Of a stretch of DNA of 64,000 nucleotides, positions 55,278-63,864 are shown piece by piece; positions within the stretch are counted from its first letter, which is position 1, and each line of letters begins with the position of its first letter. This DNA is from JAMQPK01 sp035937795. GTDB lineage: Bacteria; Acidobacteriota; Vicinamibacteria; Vicinamibacterales; JAMQPK01. The position numbers were made by a program, and so were the translations under genes. The notes under the pieces are model-generated. The model made no database searches. It was not told the DNA's origin and was given only the letters and a program-made list of their open reading frames with translations. The stretch covers positions 1 to 64,000 of the forward strand of contig DASZHO010000007.1 in assembly GCA_035937795.1 (NCBI GenBank), written 5' to 3'.

Positions 55278-56477
55278 TTAACGGGCCACGGCGCCCTGAC
55301 GCTCCCGCTTCTTCACGAACTCGAGAATCCGGCTCGTGCCCTCGCGCAGCCGATCCAGCGAGGTGGCGTACGAGATCCTCACGAAACCGGGCGCGTCGAA
55401 CCCCTCGCCGGCCGTCAGCGCGACGCGCGCTTCGTCAAGCAGCAGCTCCGAAAACTCCGCCGTGCCGGGGATGCCAATCGACTCGAGCACTTTTGTGAGC
55501 CGCGGGAACAGGTAGAACGCGCCCGCGGGCTTCACGACCTCGATGCGCGGATCCACTGCGAGCCATTCCATCAGTTTGTCGCGGCGTATCCTGTACTCGT
55601 TGAGCATGTCGGTGACGGGCTGCTGCGACCCGGTGAGCGCCTGCAGCGCCGCCTTCTGCGAAATGGACGCGACGTTCGACGTCGAATGCCCCTGCAACGT
55701 GTTGGCCGCGGCGACGACCTCCTTGGGTCCGAGAATCCAGCCGCAGCGCCAGCCGGTCATCGAGTAGGCCTTCGAGGCCGACCCGGCGATGAGCGCCCGG
55801 TCGCGCATCCGATCGGTCAGCACTTTGACCAGGTTGTGCGGCACGTTGTCGTAGATCAGTTTTTCATAGCACAAGTCGACGATGATCCAGATGCCGCGCT
55901 TCGCGCATGCGTCCGCGATGGCCCCGAGCTCCTCCTCCGAAATTACGGCGCCGGTCGGATTTGCCGGCGAATTGATGATCACCGCCTTGGTGCGCGGCGT
56001 GAGCGCCGAGATGACGGCTTCGGGATGGATGGCGAACCCGTCTTCGGGCCTGGTTGCCACGATGATCGGCGTGGCGCCCATGAGCTTGACCTGCTCGGGA
56101 ATTGTCGGCCAGTACGGCGCGTGCGTGATCACCTCATCGCCTGGGTCGTACAACACCATGGCAATGTTGAAAAGCGCCTGCTTGCCGCCGGCGGTCGCAA
56201 TCGTCTCCGCTTCGGTAAACGTGACGCCGTAGTCGGCCTTGTATCGCGCGCAAATCGCCTGCCTGAGGTCAGCCATCCCGGCTGGCGGCGTGTACTTCGT
56301 GAAGTTCTGATCGATCGCCGCCTTGGCCGCCGTCTTCGCCGGCTCGGGCGTTGGAAAATCGGGCTCGCCGGCGCCGAAATCGACCACGTCGATGCCCTGG
56401 CGCTTCAGCTTCTCCGCCTCGCCCGCCACCTTCATGGTGGGCGAGGTCGAAATCCGTCCCATCCGTTCAGCCAGCAT
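55278..56477 (-). CDS. PLP-dependent aminotransferase (aspartate aminotransferase, AspC family I)
   Basis: A 399-residue class I aminotransferase. The PLP lysine is in IAGSASKAYSMTGWRCGW; other landmarks are FGAGEPDFPTPE, SPANPTGAVISE and a C-terminal VRISYATSLDRLREG (substrate arginine). The Ib-type AspC of thermophiles and cyanobacteria fits best; a different amino donor such as alanine or aromatic residues is possible. The ATG at 56477 is chosen for the family N-terminus and overlaps coaD by 11 bp; a start 12 codons earlier would overlap more. Confidence 0.9.
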   Translation of the reverse strand: MLAERMGRISTSPTMKVAGEAEKLKRQGIDVVDFGAGEPDFPTPEPAKTAAKAAIDQNFTKYTPPAGMADLRQAICARYKADYGVTFTEAETIATAGGKQALFNIAMVLYDPGDEVITHAPYWPTIPEQVKLMGATPIIVATRPEDGFAIHPEAVISALTPRTKAVIINSPANPTGAVISEEELGAIADACAKRGIWIIVDLCYEKLIYDNVPHNLVKVLTDRMRDRALIAGSASKAYSMTGWRCGWILGPKEVVAAANTLQGHSTSNVASISQKAALQALTGSQQPVTDMLNEYRIRRDKLMEWLAVDPRIEVVKPAGAFYLFPRLTKVLESIGIPGTAEFSELLLDEARVALTAGEGFDAPGFVRISYATSLDRLREGTSRILEFVKKRERQGAVAR

Positions 56478-56964
56478 GTGCCCTCTGTTTTTCTCGGAGC
56501 CGGGTTTCCACAATCTCGGGGACGAGCCCGCTGACGCGCCCCCCGAGCGAAAAGACTTCCTTGATGAGCCGCGAGCTGATGTAAGTGTACTGCTCGGCCG
56601 GCATCATGAACACGGTCTCCACGTTCGGGCTCAACCGGCGGTTCATCAGCGCCATCTGGAATTCGACCTCGAAATCCGTGAGCGCACGCAGCCCCCGCAC
56701 GATGACGCTGGCTTTGCGCGCCTTCACATAATCGACGAGCAACCCGTCAAAGGTATCCACTTCCACGGTCGGCAGGCCGCGAAACGCCTCGCGGGCGATC
56801 TCGACTCGCTCATGGGTCGTAAACAGCGGCAACTTCTCCGCATTCACCAGGATGGCCACGATGATCTTCTCGAACAGGTGCGTGCCTCGTTCGATGATGT
56901 CGACGTGGCCGTTGGTCAGCGGGTCGAAAGAGCCCGGATAGACCGCTAGGCGGTTTTTGCCCAT
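56467..56964 (-). CDS. coaD: Phosphopantetheine adenylyltransferase
   Basis: A 165-residue nucleotidyltransferase of coenzyme A biosynthesis: phosphopantetheine plus ATP give dephospho-CoA. Motifs: VYPGSFDPLTNGHVDII (T/HxGH) and TYISSRLIKEVFSLGG (ISSxxxR). Conserved RGLRALTDFEVEFQMA lies between. Full length. It overlaps rsmD by 19 bp, and the rsmD-coaD pair is widely conserved. Confidence 0.95.
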   Translation of the reverse strand: MGKNRLAVYPGSFDPLTNGHVDIIERGTHLFEKIIVAILVNAEKLPLFTTHERVEIAREAFRGLPTVEVDTFDGLLVDYVKARKASVIVRGLRALTDFEVEFQMALMNRRLSPNVETVFMMPAEQYTYISSRLIKEVFSLGGRVSGLVPEIVETRLREKQRAHAG

Positions 56965-57503
56965 GATGCGCTCGAATAAAATGCCAACGCGCTGTCGCCC
57001 GATCTTACGTCGCGGATGCGCGGCAGCGCACCCGCCGAATCCGGCGCCGGGCGGCGCCGCGCGTGCTCCAGCACCAGTAACCCGCCCGGAGCGATGAAAG
57101 GCTCAGCCGCAGCAACCGCCGCCAGGAGGTCAGGGTCGTCGTAGGGCGGATCCAGGACCGCAAGATCAAACGCCGCCGGCGCCGGCAACGGAGGCTTCCC
57201 GCCGAGGCGACCTCGGATAATAGCATAGCGGTCCGACACACCACACAGCTTCAGATTCCGATCGATGAGCTCGAGCGCGCGAGCGTCGCAGTCCACGAAC
57301 GTGACATGCGCCGCGCCGCGGCTCAGTGCTTCGATTCCAATCGCGCCGGTTCCGGCGTACCCGTCGAGCACCCGCGCGCCGGGCACGCGCGAGGCGACGA
57401 TATTGAACAGCGTCTCCCTCAGCTTGTCGGACGTGGGGCGCAGGCCGTCCCACTTCGGCGGCGCAAGCCTGCGTCCTTTGAATTCTCCCGCGATCACGCG
57501 CAT
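56946..57503 (-). CDS. rsmD: 16S rRNA (guanine966-N2)-methyltransferase RsmD
   Basis: A 185-residue Rossmann methyltransferase that modifies G966 of 16S rRNA. The N-terminus MRVIAGEFKGRRL, the SAM loop VLDGYAGTGAIGIEALSRGA and the catalytic LDPPYDD are diagnostic. The start is placed at the family N-terminus; the open frame upstream lies in recG. It lies 2 bp after recG and overlaps coaD by 19 bp. Confidence 0.95.
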   Translation of the reverse strand: MRVIAGEFKGRRLAPPKWDGLRPTSDKLRETLFNIVASRVPGARVLDGYAGTGAIGIEALSRGAAHVTFVDCDARALELIDRNLKLCGVSDRYAIIRGRLGGKPPLPAPAAFDLAVLDPPYDDPDLLAAVAAAEPFIAPGGLLVLEHARRRPAPDSAGALPRIRDVRSGDSALAFYSSASWAKTA

Positions 57504-57505
57504 TT

Positions 57506-59605
57506 CTATCCAACGTCCATCAATCCAAACCGTGCCGGCCATGTCTGGCGCAACGATTCGAGAACGGCCGGCGACATCGCATTGCTCGCGAGGTAACTCT
57601 TCGCTTCCTCGCGTGCCCGCTCCATCAGCGAGTGGTCGCGCAGGAGATCGCCGGTTCGCAACGTCGGCAGCCCCGACTGGCGCGTTCCGAAAAAATCACC
57701 CGGACCCCTCAGCTGCAAATCGCGCTCGGCAATCTCAAATCCGTCGTTCGTGGCGGCGAGCGCCTTCAGCCGTTCCTTGCCCGGCACCGAAATCGGATAC
57801 TGGTACAGCAGAATGCAATGCGATTGATGGCTGCCGCGGCCGACGCGGCCGCGCAGCTGGTGGAGCTGAGACAACCCGAAGCGCTCGGCGTGCTCAATCA
57901 CCATGATCGAGGCATTCGCCACGTCGATCCCCACCTCGATCACCGTCGTGGACACCAGCACCTGAATTTCGCCGCTCGCAAACGCGCGCATCACTCGATC
58001 CTTGGCATCCTGCTTCATGCGGCCGTGCAGCAGCGCGACCCGGTACTCCGGAAATATGTCCTGCGCGAGATGATCGGCCATCTCGGTGGCGGCCTTCAGA
58101 TCGACTTTCTCCGACTCTTCGATCAGCGGATAGACGACGTAGGCCTGGCGGCCGGCGTCCAACTCCCCCTTCACCAGCCGATAGATCTCCTCTCTCCGCG
58201 ATTCGGGTTTGACCGTCGTGGCAATGGCCCGGCGGCCCGGAGGCATGTCGCGCATCACCGAAACGTCGAGGTCGCCATACGCCGTCAGCGCGAGCGTCCG
58301 CGGAATGGGCGTCGCGGTCATGACCAGCACGTCGGGACGCAGCCCTTTCGATCGAAGAGACGCGCGCTGCACGACGCCGAATCGATGTTGCTCGTCGATC
58401 ACGGCCAGCCCCAGCGATCGAAAGGTCACCGTTCCCTGCACCAGCGCGTGAGTCCCGACGATAAGATGCACATCGCCGGCCGCCAGCCTGGCGAGCAGGT
58501 CTCTTCGTCGCAGCCCCGCCGTCGCGCCTGTGAGAAGCTCCACGTGAAATCGAGACTTTTCCAGAAGCTTTCGCAAGCTCAGGTAGTGCTGCTCCGCGAG
58601 AATCTCGGTGGGAGCCATGAAGGCGACCTGCAGGCCGTTTTCCATCGCGACGAGCGCCGCAAGCAGCGCGACGATGGTCTTGCCTGCGCCGACATCGCCC
58701 TGGAGCAGCCTGTTCATCGGCGCCGGTTGCTGCATATCGTCGACGATCTCCTTCAGCGCGGCCCGCTGCCCTTCGGTGAGGCGGAATGGCAGAATCTTCC
58801 GGGCCGACTCGCGGATGCGATCGTCGACATGGACCACCGCCGGCTTGGATTCGCGAGCGGTGGACCGGCGGCGCATCAACAGGCCCAGCTGAAACAGAAA
58901 AAACTCCTCGACGATCAGGCGTATCTGGGCGGGCGTTCGAAACTGGTTCAGCAAATCGATGGACGTTCCCGGAACCGGAAAATGCGCCTCGAGAAGCGCC
59001 TCGCGGCGCGGCGGCAGGCATAGGCGCTCCCGTATGTCGGATGGAAGCGGATCTTCGAGCTCATCGGGAACGCGCGCAAGCACCTCGTAGACCAGCCGGC
59101 GCTGCATCTTCGGCGTCATCGCGCCGGCTTTTTCGTAGACGGGGACGATGCGGCCGGTGTGAATGGTGACGGCCTCGCCTGCCTCGCCCTCGCCGGCCTC
59201 GATGATTTCGTACTCGGGATTCGTGAGTTGCAGGCCTGGCCGCGCCTCGACGGTGCCGAACAGCACAACGTTCAGGCGCGGCTTGAGAATGTCGTGAAGA
59301 AAGCTTTGATTCATCCAGACCGCGCGAATCGAACCGCTGTCGTCTCCGACAAGCGCTTCAAAAATCTTGAAGCCCGGCCGCCTCGTCGTCCGCAGCCGGC
59401 TGCTCTGAATGCGGCCGGCGACGGCGACCTCCTGGCCCTCCTTCAGGGTTGAAATCGGCTGGAGATGGCCGCGGTCCTCATAGCGAAGGGGAAAACGGTA
59501 AACGAGATCCTCGACGGTGGCGAGCCCGATTCGCTGAAAGTCCGCCGCGCGGCGCGGCCCGACGCCTTTCAGGTACTGAAGCGGTGTTTGGAGAAAGTCG
59601 GACAA
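57506..59605 (-). CDS. recG: ATP-dependent DNA helicase RecG
   Basis: A 699-residue branch-migration helicase that rescues stalled forks. N-terminal wedge/OB domain with PLQYLKGVGPRRAADFQRIGL and FPLRYEDRG, helicase domain 1 with Walker A LLQGDVGAGKTIVAL and the VIDEQHRFGV (DEQH) box, MTATPIPRTLALTAYGD, and helicase domain 2 with the QxxGRxGR motif HQLRGRVGRGSHQSHCILLY. TTG start at 59605. Operon order recG-rsmD-coaD is common in bacteria. Confidence 0.96.
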   Translation of the reverse strand: MSDFLQTPLQYLKGVGPRRAADFQRIGLATVEDLVYRFPLRYEDRGHLQPISTLKEGQEVAVAGRIQSSRLRTTRRPGFKIFEALVGDDSGSIRAVWMNQSFLHDILKPRLNVVLFGTVEARPGLQLTNPEYEIIEAGEGEAGEAVTIHTGRIVPVYEKAGAMTPKMQRRLVYEVLARVPDELEDPLPSDIRERLCLPPRREALLEAHFPVPGTSIDLLNQFRTPAQIRLIVEEFFLFQLGLLMRRRSTARESKPAVVHVDDRIRESARKILPFRLTEGQRAALKEIVDDMQQPAPMNRLLQGDVGAGKTIVALLAALVAMENGLQVAFMAPTEILAEQHYLSLRKLLEKSRFHVELLTGATAGLRRRDLLARLAAGDVHLIVGTHALVQGTVTFRSLGLAVIDEQHRFGVVQRASLRSKGLRPDVLVMTATPIPRTLALTAYGDLDVSVMRDMPPGRRAIATTVKPESRREEIYRLVKGELDAGRQAYVVYPLIEESEKVDLKAATEMADHLAQDIFPEYRVALLHGRMKQDAKDRVMRAFASGEIQVLVSTTVIEVGIDVANASIMVIEHAERFGLSQLHQLRGRVGRGSHQSHCILLYQYPISVPGKERLKALAATNDGFEIAERDLQLRGPGDFFGTRQSGLPTLRTGDLLRDHSLMERAREEAKSYLASNAMSPAVLESLRQTWPARFGLMDVG

Positions 59606-59621
59606 GAACCATGAACCACGG

Positions 59622-60245
59622 TTACTGAATGACTATCGCCTGCCCGCGAGCAATCTGAATCTCGCGTATGCCCGCAGGCAGCGCGAACGGCTTGTCGAGG
59701 GCAACGCCCTGCGGCGATTCCGGTGACTTCGAGTAAGAGGTCACGATGTCCTGCAGCATCCACACCGGGACCGGGACTCCCGATACCGACGCCGACTCGA
59801 GCACGAACGACGCCACGCCGTCCTTGCTCTTCAGCAAGCCGTTGGCCTGAACCGGCACGCTCCCGGTCAGATAGCTGTAGGGGTCCAGCATGCCGCCGCT
59901 TGCCTTCCTATTCTTTGAAACTTCGCTCAAGTCAACCGTCGCGCGGCCCGATACCCGTCCGTCTCCGAGAATGGAAACCCACGGATCTTTCACGCCGGCC
60001 GGCAGCTTGTCCCCGAGCTCGTATTGCAGATAGGAATTCAGCTCAGCCTCCGACACCGGCGTCTGCACGTCGCCGCGCCGTTCCGTCGCGTTTTTATTGA
60101 TTCGGTCGATCTTTGCCTGCAACCGTGCCGCGTCGCGCCGCGACACGGGGTCCGGCGCGGCATCCGGCACGGCTGAAGCCACGCAGACGGCGAGCAGACC
60201 GACGAGCGCCGGGACGGTCAGAAATTGGTTGGTACGGTGCTTCAT
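59622..60245 (-). CDS. Secreted hypothetical protein upstream of recG
   Basis: A 207-residue protein with a signal peptide (FLTVPALVGLLAVCVASAVPDAA) and a predicted alpha-beta body: helix RDAARLQAKIDRINKNATE, then a repeated pattern V-x-L-x-E/S and PYSYLTGSVPVQANGLL, ending in REIQIARGQAIVIQ. I do not recognise the family. ATG at 60245 is used because it starts the signal peptide; the frame is open upstream. It lies 16 bp before recG on the same strand. Confidence 0.6.
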   Translation of the reverse strand: MKHRTNQFLTVPALVGLLAVCVASAVPDAAPDPVSRRDAARLQAKIDRINKNATERRGDVQTPVSEAELNSYLQYELGDKLPAGVKDPWVSILGDGRVSGRATVDLSEVSKNRKASGGMLDPYSYLTGSVPVQANGLLKSKDGVASFVLESASVSGVPVPVWMLQDIVTSYSKSPESPQGVALDKPFALPAGIREIQIARGQAIVIQ

Positions 60246-60288
60246 TTTGCTCTTCTTCGGGAAAAGGGGGCGCTGACTGAAGTGTACA

Positions 60289-60316
60289 GGCTCGGGGCTC
60301 AAGGCTCAAGGCTCAA
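60289..60316. repeat. Heptanucleotide tandem array, 4 units (GGCTCAA type)
   Basis: GGCTCGG followed by three perfect GGCTCAA units. It lies in the 95-bp gap between two secreted protein genes on the minus strand. Same unit as the array after ftsH. Confidence 0.85.
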
Positions 60317-60340
60317 GGCGCCCTGAGTCTGGAGCGCCGG

Positions 60341-60880
60341 CTATTGGGCGGGAGGGCGGTTGGCGCGGTTCATCTCGCGAGCGCGCATCAGCAGCTGCAA
60401 TTTGCGCTGCTCGATTTGCTGCTCGAACAGGCGAAATCGCGCCTGCTGGCGCACATCGAGCGTTTGATCGACGCCGTCCATGGCGCGCTGGATTTCACCG
60501 GCGGCACGCGTCTCGAGCTCGCGCAGCAACCGAAGCCGATCGTGAAGATCGCTCTCGGGAACCTGGCCCATTCTTCCGTTGGTCATCTGCCGCAGCTCCT
60601 GAAGCAGCTTCAGACGTTCCTGCTCATTGCGCCGCCGAGCTTCCTGCAGCACGCGCAGCTTCGGCACAAACGCGTTGAACTGCGCGTCGCTCAGCGCCAG
60701 AAAATCCTGCGCCTGCACCAGCGCAAAGCCATCGAGCAGCCGCTGAACTTCGCCCGGCGCCAACCCGGCCGGTGGTTGCCCAGCCGGCGGCTGCCCGGCC
60801 GACGGCTGCTGGCCGGCGGGTTGGGCGAACCCCGCCGCGCTGAACAGCACCAACGCGGCGCACAGCACGGCAATTCTCAT
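60341..60880 (-). CDS. Periplasmic Spy/CpxP-like protein
   Basis: A 179-residue exported protein. After the signal peptide (AALVLFSAAGFA) comes a proline-glutamine-rich repeat (QPSAGQPPAGQPPAG) and then two long helices rich in Leu, Arg and Gln (DFLALSDAQFNAFVPKLRVLQEARRRNEQERLKLLQELRQM and RQQARFRLFEQQIEQRKLQLL), the architecture of Spy/CpxP chaperones and heavy metal sensors. The helices carry LTQQ-like patterns only loosely. It overlaps the anti-sigma candidate by 4 bp, so a role in envelope stress control is likely. Confidence 0.65.
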   Translation of the reverse strand: MRIAVLCAALVLFSAAGFAQPAGQQPSAGQPPAGQPPAGLAPGEVQRLLDGFALVQAQDFLALSDAQFNAFVPKLRVLQEARRRNEQERLKLLQELRQMTNGRMGQVPESDLHDRLRLLRELETRAAGEIQRAMDGVDQTLDVRQQARFRLFEQQIEQRKLQLLMRAREMNRANRPPAQ

Positions 60881-61371
60881 AATTTCCTGGAATTCTTGAT
60901 CTCTCTCTGCAAGAGTTCCACTGCGGCGCGCTGCTCGTCCTGTGACAGCTGGCCCAGCGCGCGGTCGGCCGAACCCGGGGTGGCGATCAGGCCGGCCTCG
61001 GCCGCTTGTTCAAAATCCATCTGTGACGCCAAATCCCCCATCACCGCCCAGGAGGCATCGTCCTCCGAGGCATGCAGTGAATCGCCCGCCTGCGCCCTGT
61101 TCGCAGGACTCAGCGCGGCCTGATTGCCTCCAGCCGGCCCAGCGTAATGGATGGTGACGACGACCGCCAGCGCGACCGCAACGGTCGCACCCAGTATGCC
61201 TGCGGCCCAGGCAAGATTGAACCGGCTCGACCACCCTCGCGGCGGCAGAGGCTCGTCGGCCACCGCATCGCGGACGCGCTGAGACAGATGGTCCCAGAAA
61301 AGCGGCGAAGGTTCCGGCACGTCCACTTCCCGCAACGCCGCGATGATTTCTTCGTCCGAAAGCTGCGTCAT
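60877..61371 (-). CDS. Probable anti-sigma factor
   Basis: A 164-residue single-span protein. The cytoplasmic N-terminus (SDEEIIAALREVDVPEPSPLFWDHLSQRVRDAVA) resembles anti-sigma domains of ECF systems; one helix (AWAAGILGATVAVALAVVVTIHYA) is followed by a periplasmic acidic tail with EDDASWAVMGDLASQM. It overlaps the sigma factor gene by 4 bp and the Spy-like gene by 4 bp, the usual order sigma, anti-sigma, effector. No zinc-binding HxxxCxxC is seen, so it is not a ZAS type. Confidence 0.7.
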   Translation of the reverse strand: MTQLSDEEIIAALREVDVPEPSPLFWDHLSQRVRDAVADEPLPPRGWSSRFNLAWAAGILGATVAVALAVVVTIHYAGPAGGNQAALSPANRAQAGDSLHASEDDASWAVMGDLASQMDFEQAAEAGLIATPGSADRALGQLSQDEQRAAVELLQREIKNSRKL

Positions 61372-62006
61372 GTCAACAATCTCTTCAAATTTCCCAGGGC
61401 GTGAAAAAAGTTGGCCTTCACGGCGCCGACCGAGCTACCAAGGATGCCGGCGATTTCCTCATGAGAGAGCTCATGATAGACGCGAAGAATCACGGTGGCT
61501 CGCTGTTTTTTTGGTAACTGCGCGATGGCGGCTCGCACCTCCGCCGCGCGTTCCCCCCGCATCAGCTCAACGGCCGCGTCGGGCGCCCGCTCGTCCACGT
61601 GAGGCCTGGCGTCGATTGGCTCGGTGGCCGGACGCTTCACACTGACGCGGTTCAAACACACGTTCACGCCAATTCGATAGAGCCACGTGCCGAGCGACGA
61701 GTGCCCGCGAAATCGCCCCAGTCCCTTGAACGCGCGCACGAACACGTCCTGCGACAAGTCGCTGGCGTCTTCGTGGTTGCCCACGAACCGGTAGCACAAG
61801 TGATACACCGTGCGGCGATGGCGCTCGACGATGATGTCGAAGGCTTCGCGCTCGCCGGCCAGGCACGCCGCGACCAGCTGCTCCTCGTCCATGTCGCCGA
61901 GCAGGGCGCGATCGGCCGCCGGAGCCGGATCAGGCTGCACGACCCTCAGGGTCCATTCAGGTCTGTAGTTTTCCGCCAAAACCCGAGAGATGTCGCTCGC
62001 CATCAT
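61368..62006 (-). CDS. ECF-type RNA polymerase sigma factor (RpoE-like)
   Basis: A 212-residue sigma factor. Sigma2: ASDLSQDVFVRAFKGLGRFRGHSSLGTWLYRIGVNVCLNRV; sigma4: LPKKQRATVILRVYHELSHEEIAGILGSSVGAVKANFFHALGNLKRLL with the HTH. A linker with several acidic residues separates them. It probably controls an envelope response together with the anti-sigma candidate downstream. The ATG at 62006 follows a GGAG-type ribosome binding site; a GTG one codon earlier and an ATG one codon later are possible. Confidence 0.88.
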   Translation of the reverse strand: MMASDISRVLAENYRPEWTLRVVQPDPAPAADRALLGDMDEEQLVAACLAGEREAFDIIVERHRRTVYHLCYRFVGNHEDASDLSQDVFVRAFKGLGRFRGHSSLGTWLYRIGVNVCLNRVSVKRPATEPIDARPHVDERAPDAAVELMRGERAAEVRAAIAQLPKKQRATVILRVYHELSHEEIAGILGSSVGAVKANFFHALGNLKRLLT

Positions 62007-62191
62007 CACTCCGTCCCAGGGGGAAGCCTGCCTATTCTTTTAGACCGGAGCGACCCGGCAAGGTTACACCGGGCCACAAGCTGTAGGGGTGGGGCGACGC
62101 CGGCTTCTTCGCGGGGAGTGATTGAAATCGCTACAACTTGAATGCTCATAAGGTCTTGTAAAAAAAGATGTTATGGCTCTCGATTTGCTGT

Positions 62192-62197
62192 TATTCT
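62192..62197 (+). promoter_or_regulatory. -10 element (TATTCT) of the MEDS-domain gene
   Basis: TATTCT ends 7 bp before the GTG at 62205 with no ribosome binding site between. The same geometry occurs before the GT39-like gene at 8016. Confidence 0.4.
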
Positions 62198-62204
62198 CGG
62201 TGGC

Positions 62205-62792
62205 GTGGCGACCCCGATTTACGATCACCATCACGCCGTCCAGTTCTACGGCGATGACCAGACTCTGTGTGGCACCGTGGCCGGGTTTCTGGCGCAGGGC
62301 TTTGTCGACCGGCATCCCGGAATCCTCATCGCAACACCGGCGCACACGATCTCGGTGCTCGATGAGCTTAGAGCGCGGATGATTGACGTCGACAAGGCGC
62401 AGAAGTGCGGCGACCTCATCGTGCTCGATGCGCAGAAGACTCTTGACGTGTTCATGGGTACCGACATGCCCGACGCGCAGCGATTCGAGGACAGCGTCGG
62501 GAAACTCGTTGCGGAGGTTCTGAATTCCCGTCCCGAGCGCGTATTGATCCGCGCCTATGGTGAAATGGTCGATGTGTTGTGGAAACAGGGGAAGCCCGAG
62601 GCGGCGATCAGACTCGAAACGCTCTGGAACAAGCTGGCGAACCAGCACGGGTTTGCGCTTCTGTGCGGATACTCCATGGGGAACTTCTACAAACAGACCG
62701 CGCTGTTCGAGGAAGTCTGCAAACAGCATACGCACGTGATGCCCGCCGAGGCTCCGAGACCGGCGCCGATCGCGAAACGCCGGCTCCACTAG
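62205..62792 (+). CDS. MEDS-domain signal sensing protein
   Basis: A 195-residue cytoplasmic MEDS (methanogen/methylotroph DcmR sensory) domain. Landmarks: HHAVQFYGDDQTLCGTVAGFLAQGF, PGILIATPAHTISVLDELRARMIDV, GDLIVLDAQKTLDVFMGTDMPD, VLIRAYGEMVDVLWKQGKPEAAIRLETLWNKLANQHGFALLCGY. Stand-alone MEDS proteins are probable small-molecule sensors; the ligand is unknown. No output domain and no kinase partner follow. The GTG start is chosen because the family begins with H-x-x-Q-F-Y shortly after it and a -10 hexamer fits; an ATG at 62142 would add 21 unlike residues. Confidence 0.85.
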   Translation: MATPIYDHHHAVQFYGDDQTLCGTVAGFLAQGFVDRHPGILIATPAHTISVLDELRARMIDVDKAQKCGDLIVLDAQKTLDVFMGTDMPDAQRFEDSVGKLVAEVLNSRPERVLIRAYGEMVDVLWKQGKPEAAIRLETLWNKLANQHGFALLCGYSMGNFYKQTALFEEVCKQHTHVMPAEAPRPAPIAKRRLH

Positions 62793-62873
62793 TTTTTCCC
62801 ACCTGGCCCAACCGAGAAGCCTCGCGTTGTCCGGCGTGTCAAACCAGCCGGCAAAACCTCGTGCGCGGAATGA

Positions 62874-62902
62874 TTGACCTTCGCCTTTCTTTTGCGTATA
62901 GT
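62874..62902 (+). promoter_or_regulatory. Sigma-70-type promoter of lexA
   Basis: TTGACC and TATAGT are separated by exactly 17 bp. Initiation near 62909 leaves a short leader with a perfect AAGGAGG at 62912-62918, 7 bp before the TTG start. The very strong ribosome binding site settles the TTG. Confidence 0.75.
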
Positions 62903-62925
62903 GAGCGCGCCAAGGAGGTTTCACT

Positions 62926-63531
62926 TTGCTACCGCTCACAAAGCGCCAGCGGGAAATCCTCGACTACCTGCAGGACTTCATCCAGAAACATGGGTACGCG
63001 CCCAGCCTCGAGGAAATCGGGCGCCGGTTCGGCCTCTCTTCACTCGCCACCGTTCACAAGCACCTGACCAATCTGCAGGAAAAGGGCTTCATCAAGCGGG
63101 CGTGGAATCGCAGCCGCTCGGTGGAAATGATTCCGACCAGCACCGCGGGGCGCTCGGTGGATCTGCCGTTGCTCGGCTACGTGGCGGCTGGCGCGCCCAT
63201 CGAGGCAATCGCGACATCCGAAACGATTGCCGTGCCGGAGGATCTGGTCGGCCGCCGCGATACGTACGTGCTGCGCGTGCGCGGAAACTCGATGATCGAC
63301 GAGCAGATTTGCGACGGCGATCTGGTCATCGTGGAGGATCGCAAGACGGCCCAGAACGGCGAGATGGTGGTGGCGCTCCTCGGCGGCTCCGACGTCACGC
63401 TGAAAAAGCTGTATCGCGAGAACGGCCGCGTTCGTCTTCAGCCGGCCAATCCGTCGATGCAGCCGATCCTCGTGGACCCCGAGCACGTGCAGGTACAGGG
63501 GGTCGTCGTCGGGGTGATGAGAAAGTACTAG
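62926..63531 (+). CDS. lexA: LexA repressor
   Basis: A 201-residue SOS repressor. The winged-helix domain is KRQREILDYLQDFIQKHGYAPSLEEIGRRFGL with recognition helix SLATVHKHLTNLQEKG. The cleavage site Ala88-Gly89 is in GYVAAGAPIEA, the catalytic serine (122) in VRGNSMIDEQI and lysine (160) in DVTLKKLYRE. It cleaves itself when RecA filaments form. TTG start with a strong AAGGAGG. No palindromic LexA box was recognised at lexA or recA, so the operator in this lineage is unknown. It is followed by a DUF3467 gene 2 bp downstream. Confidence 0.95.
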   Translation: MLPLTKRQREILDYLQDFIQKHGYAPSLEEIGRRFGLSSLATVHKHLTNLQEKGFIKRAWNRSRSVEMIPTSTAGRSVDLPLLGYVAAGAPIEAIATSETIAVPEDLVGRRDTYVLRVRGNSMIDEQICDGDLVIVEDRKTAQNGEMVVALLGGSDVTLKKLYRENGRVRLQPANPSMQPILVDPEHVQVQGVVVGVMRKY

Positions 63532-63533
63532 CC

Positions 63534-63845
63534 ATGACTGAGTCCAAGCAGATTAATTTCACGATCGTTCCCGACGATTCGACCGAGTCGCCGCGCGCCT
63601 ACGCCAACTTCTGCGCCGTGAACCATACGCCGTTCGACTTCACCATCACGTTTTGCGAGATGGCGCCGCTGTCGGAAAAGGACATCCGGGGGGCCGAAGC
63701 CGAGCATGTGGTGCGGGCGCCTGTGAAGGCGCGCATCGTGATGTCGCCGCAAGTCGTGCCGAACCTGATCGCCGCGCTCCAGGAGCAATTGCGGATTTAT
63801 ACAGAGTCGGCGGCCGGCGCCAGCCCACACGGGCCCGTGCACTGA
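63534..63845 (+). CDS. DUF3467 family protein
   Basis: A 103-residue protein matching DUF3467: INFTIVPDDSTESPRAYANFCAVNHTPFDFTITFCEMAP, then KARIVMSPQVVPNLIAALQEQLRIY. These small beta-rich proteins are widespread and of unknown function. It lies between lexA and nth, so it may be under SOS control. Confidence 0.8.
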   Translation: MTESKQINFTIVPDDSTESPRAYANFCAVNHTPFDFTITFCEMAPLSEKDIRGAEAEHVVRAPVKARIVMSPQVVPNLIAALQEQLRIYTESAAGASPHGPVH

Positions 63846-63864
63846 CCGCTTCCTCTGCGGGCCG

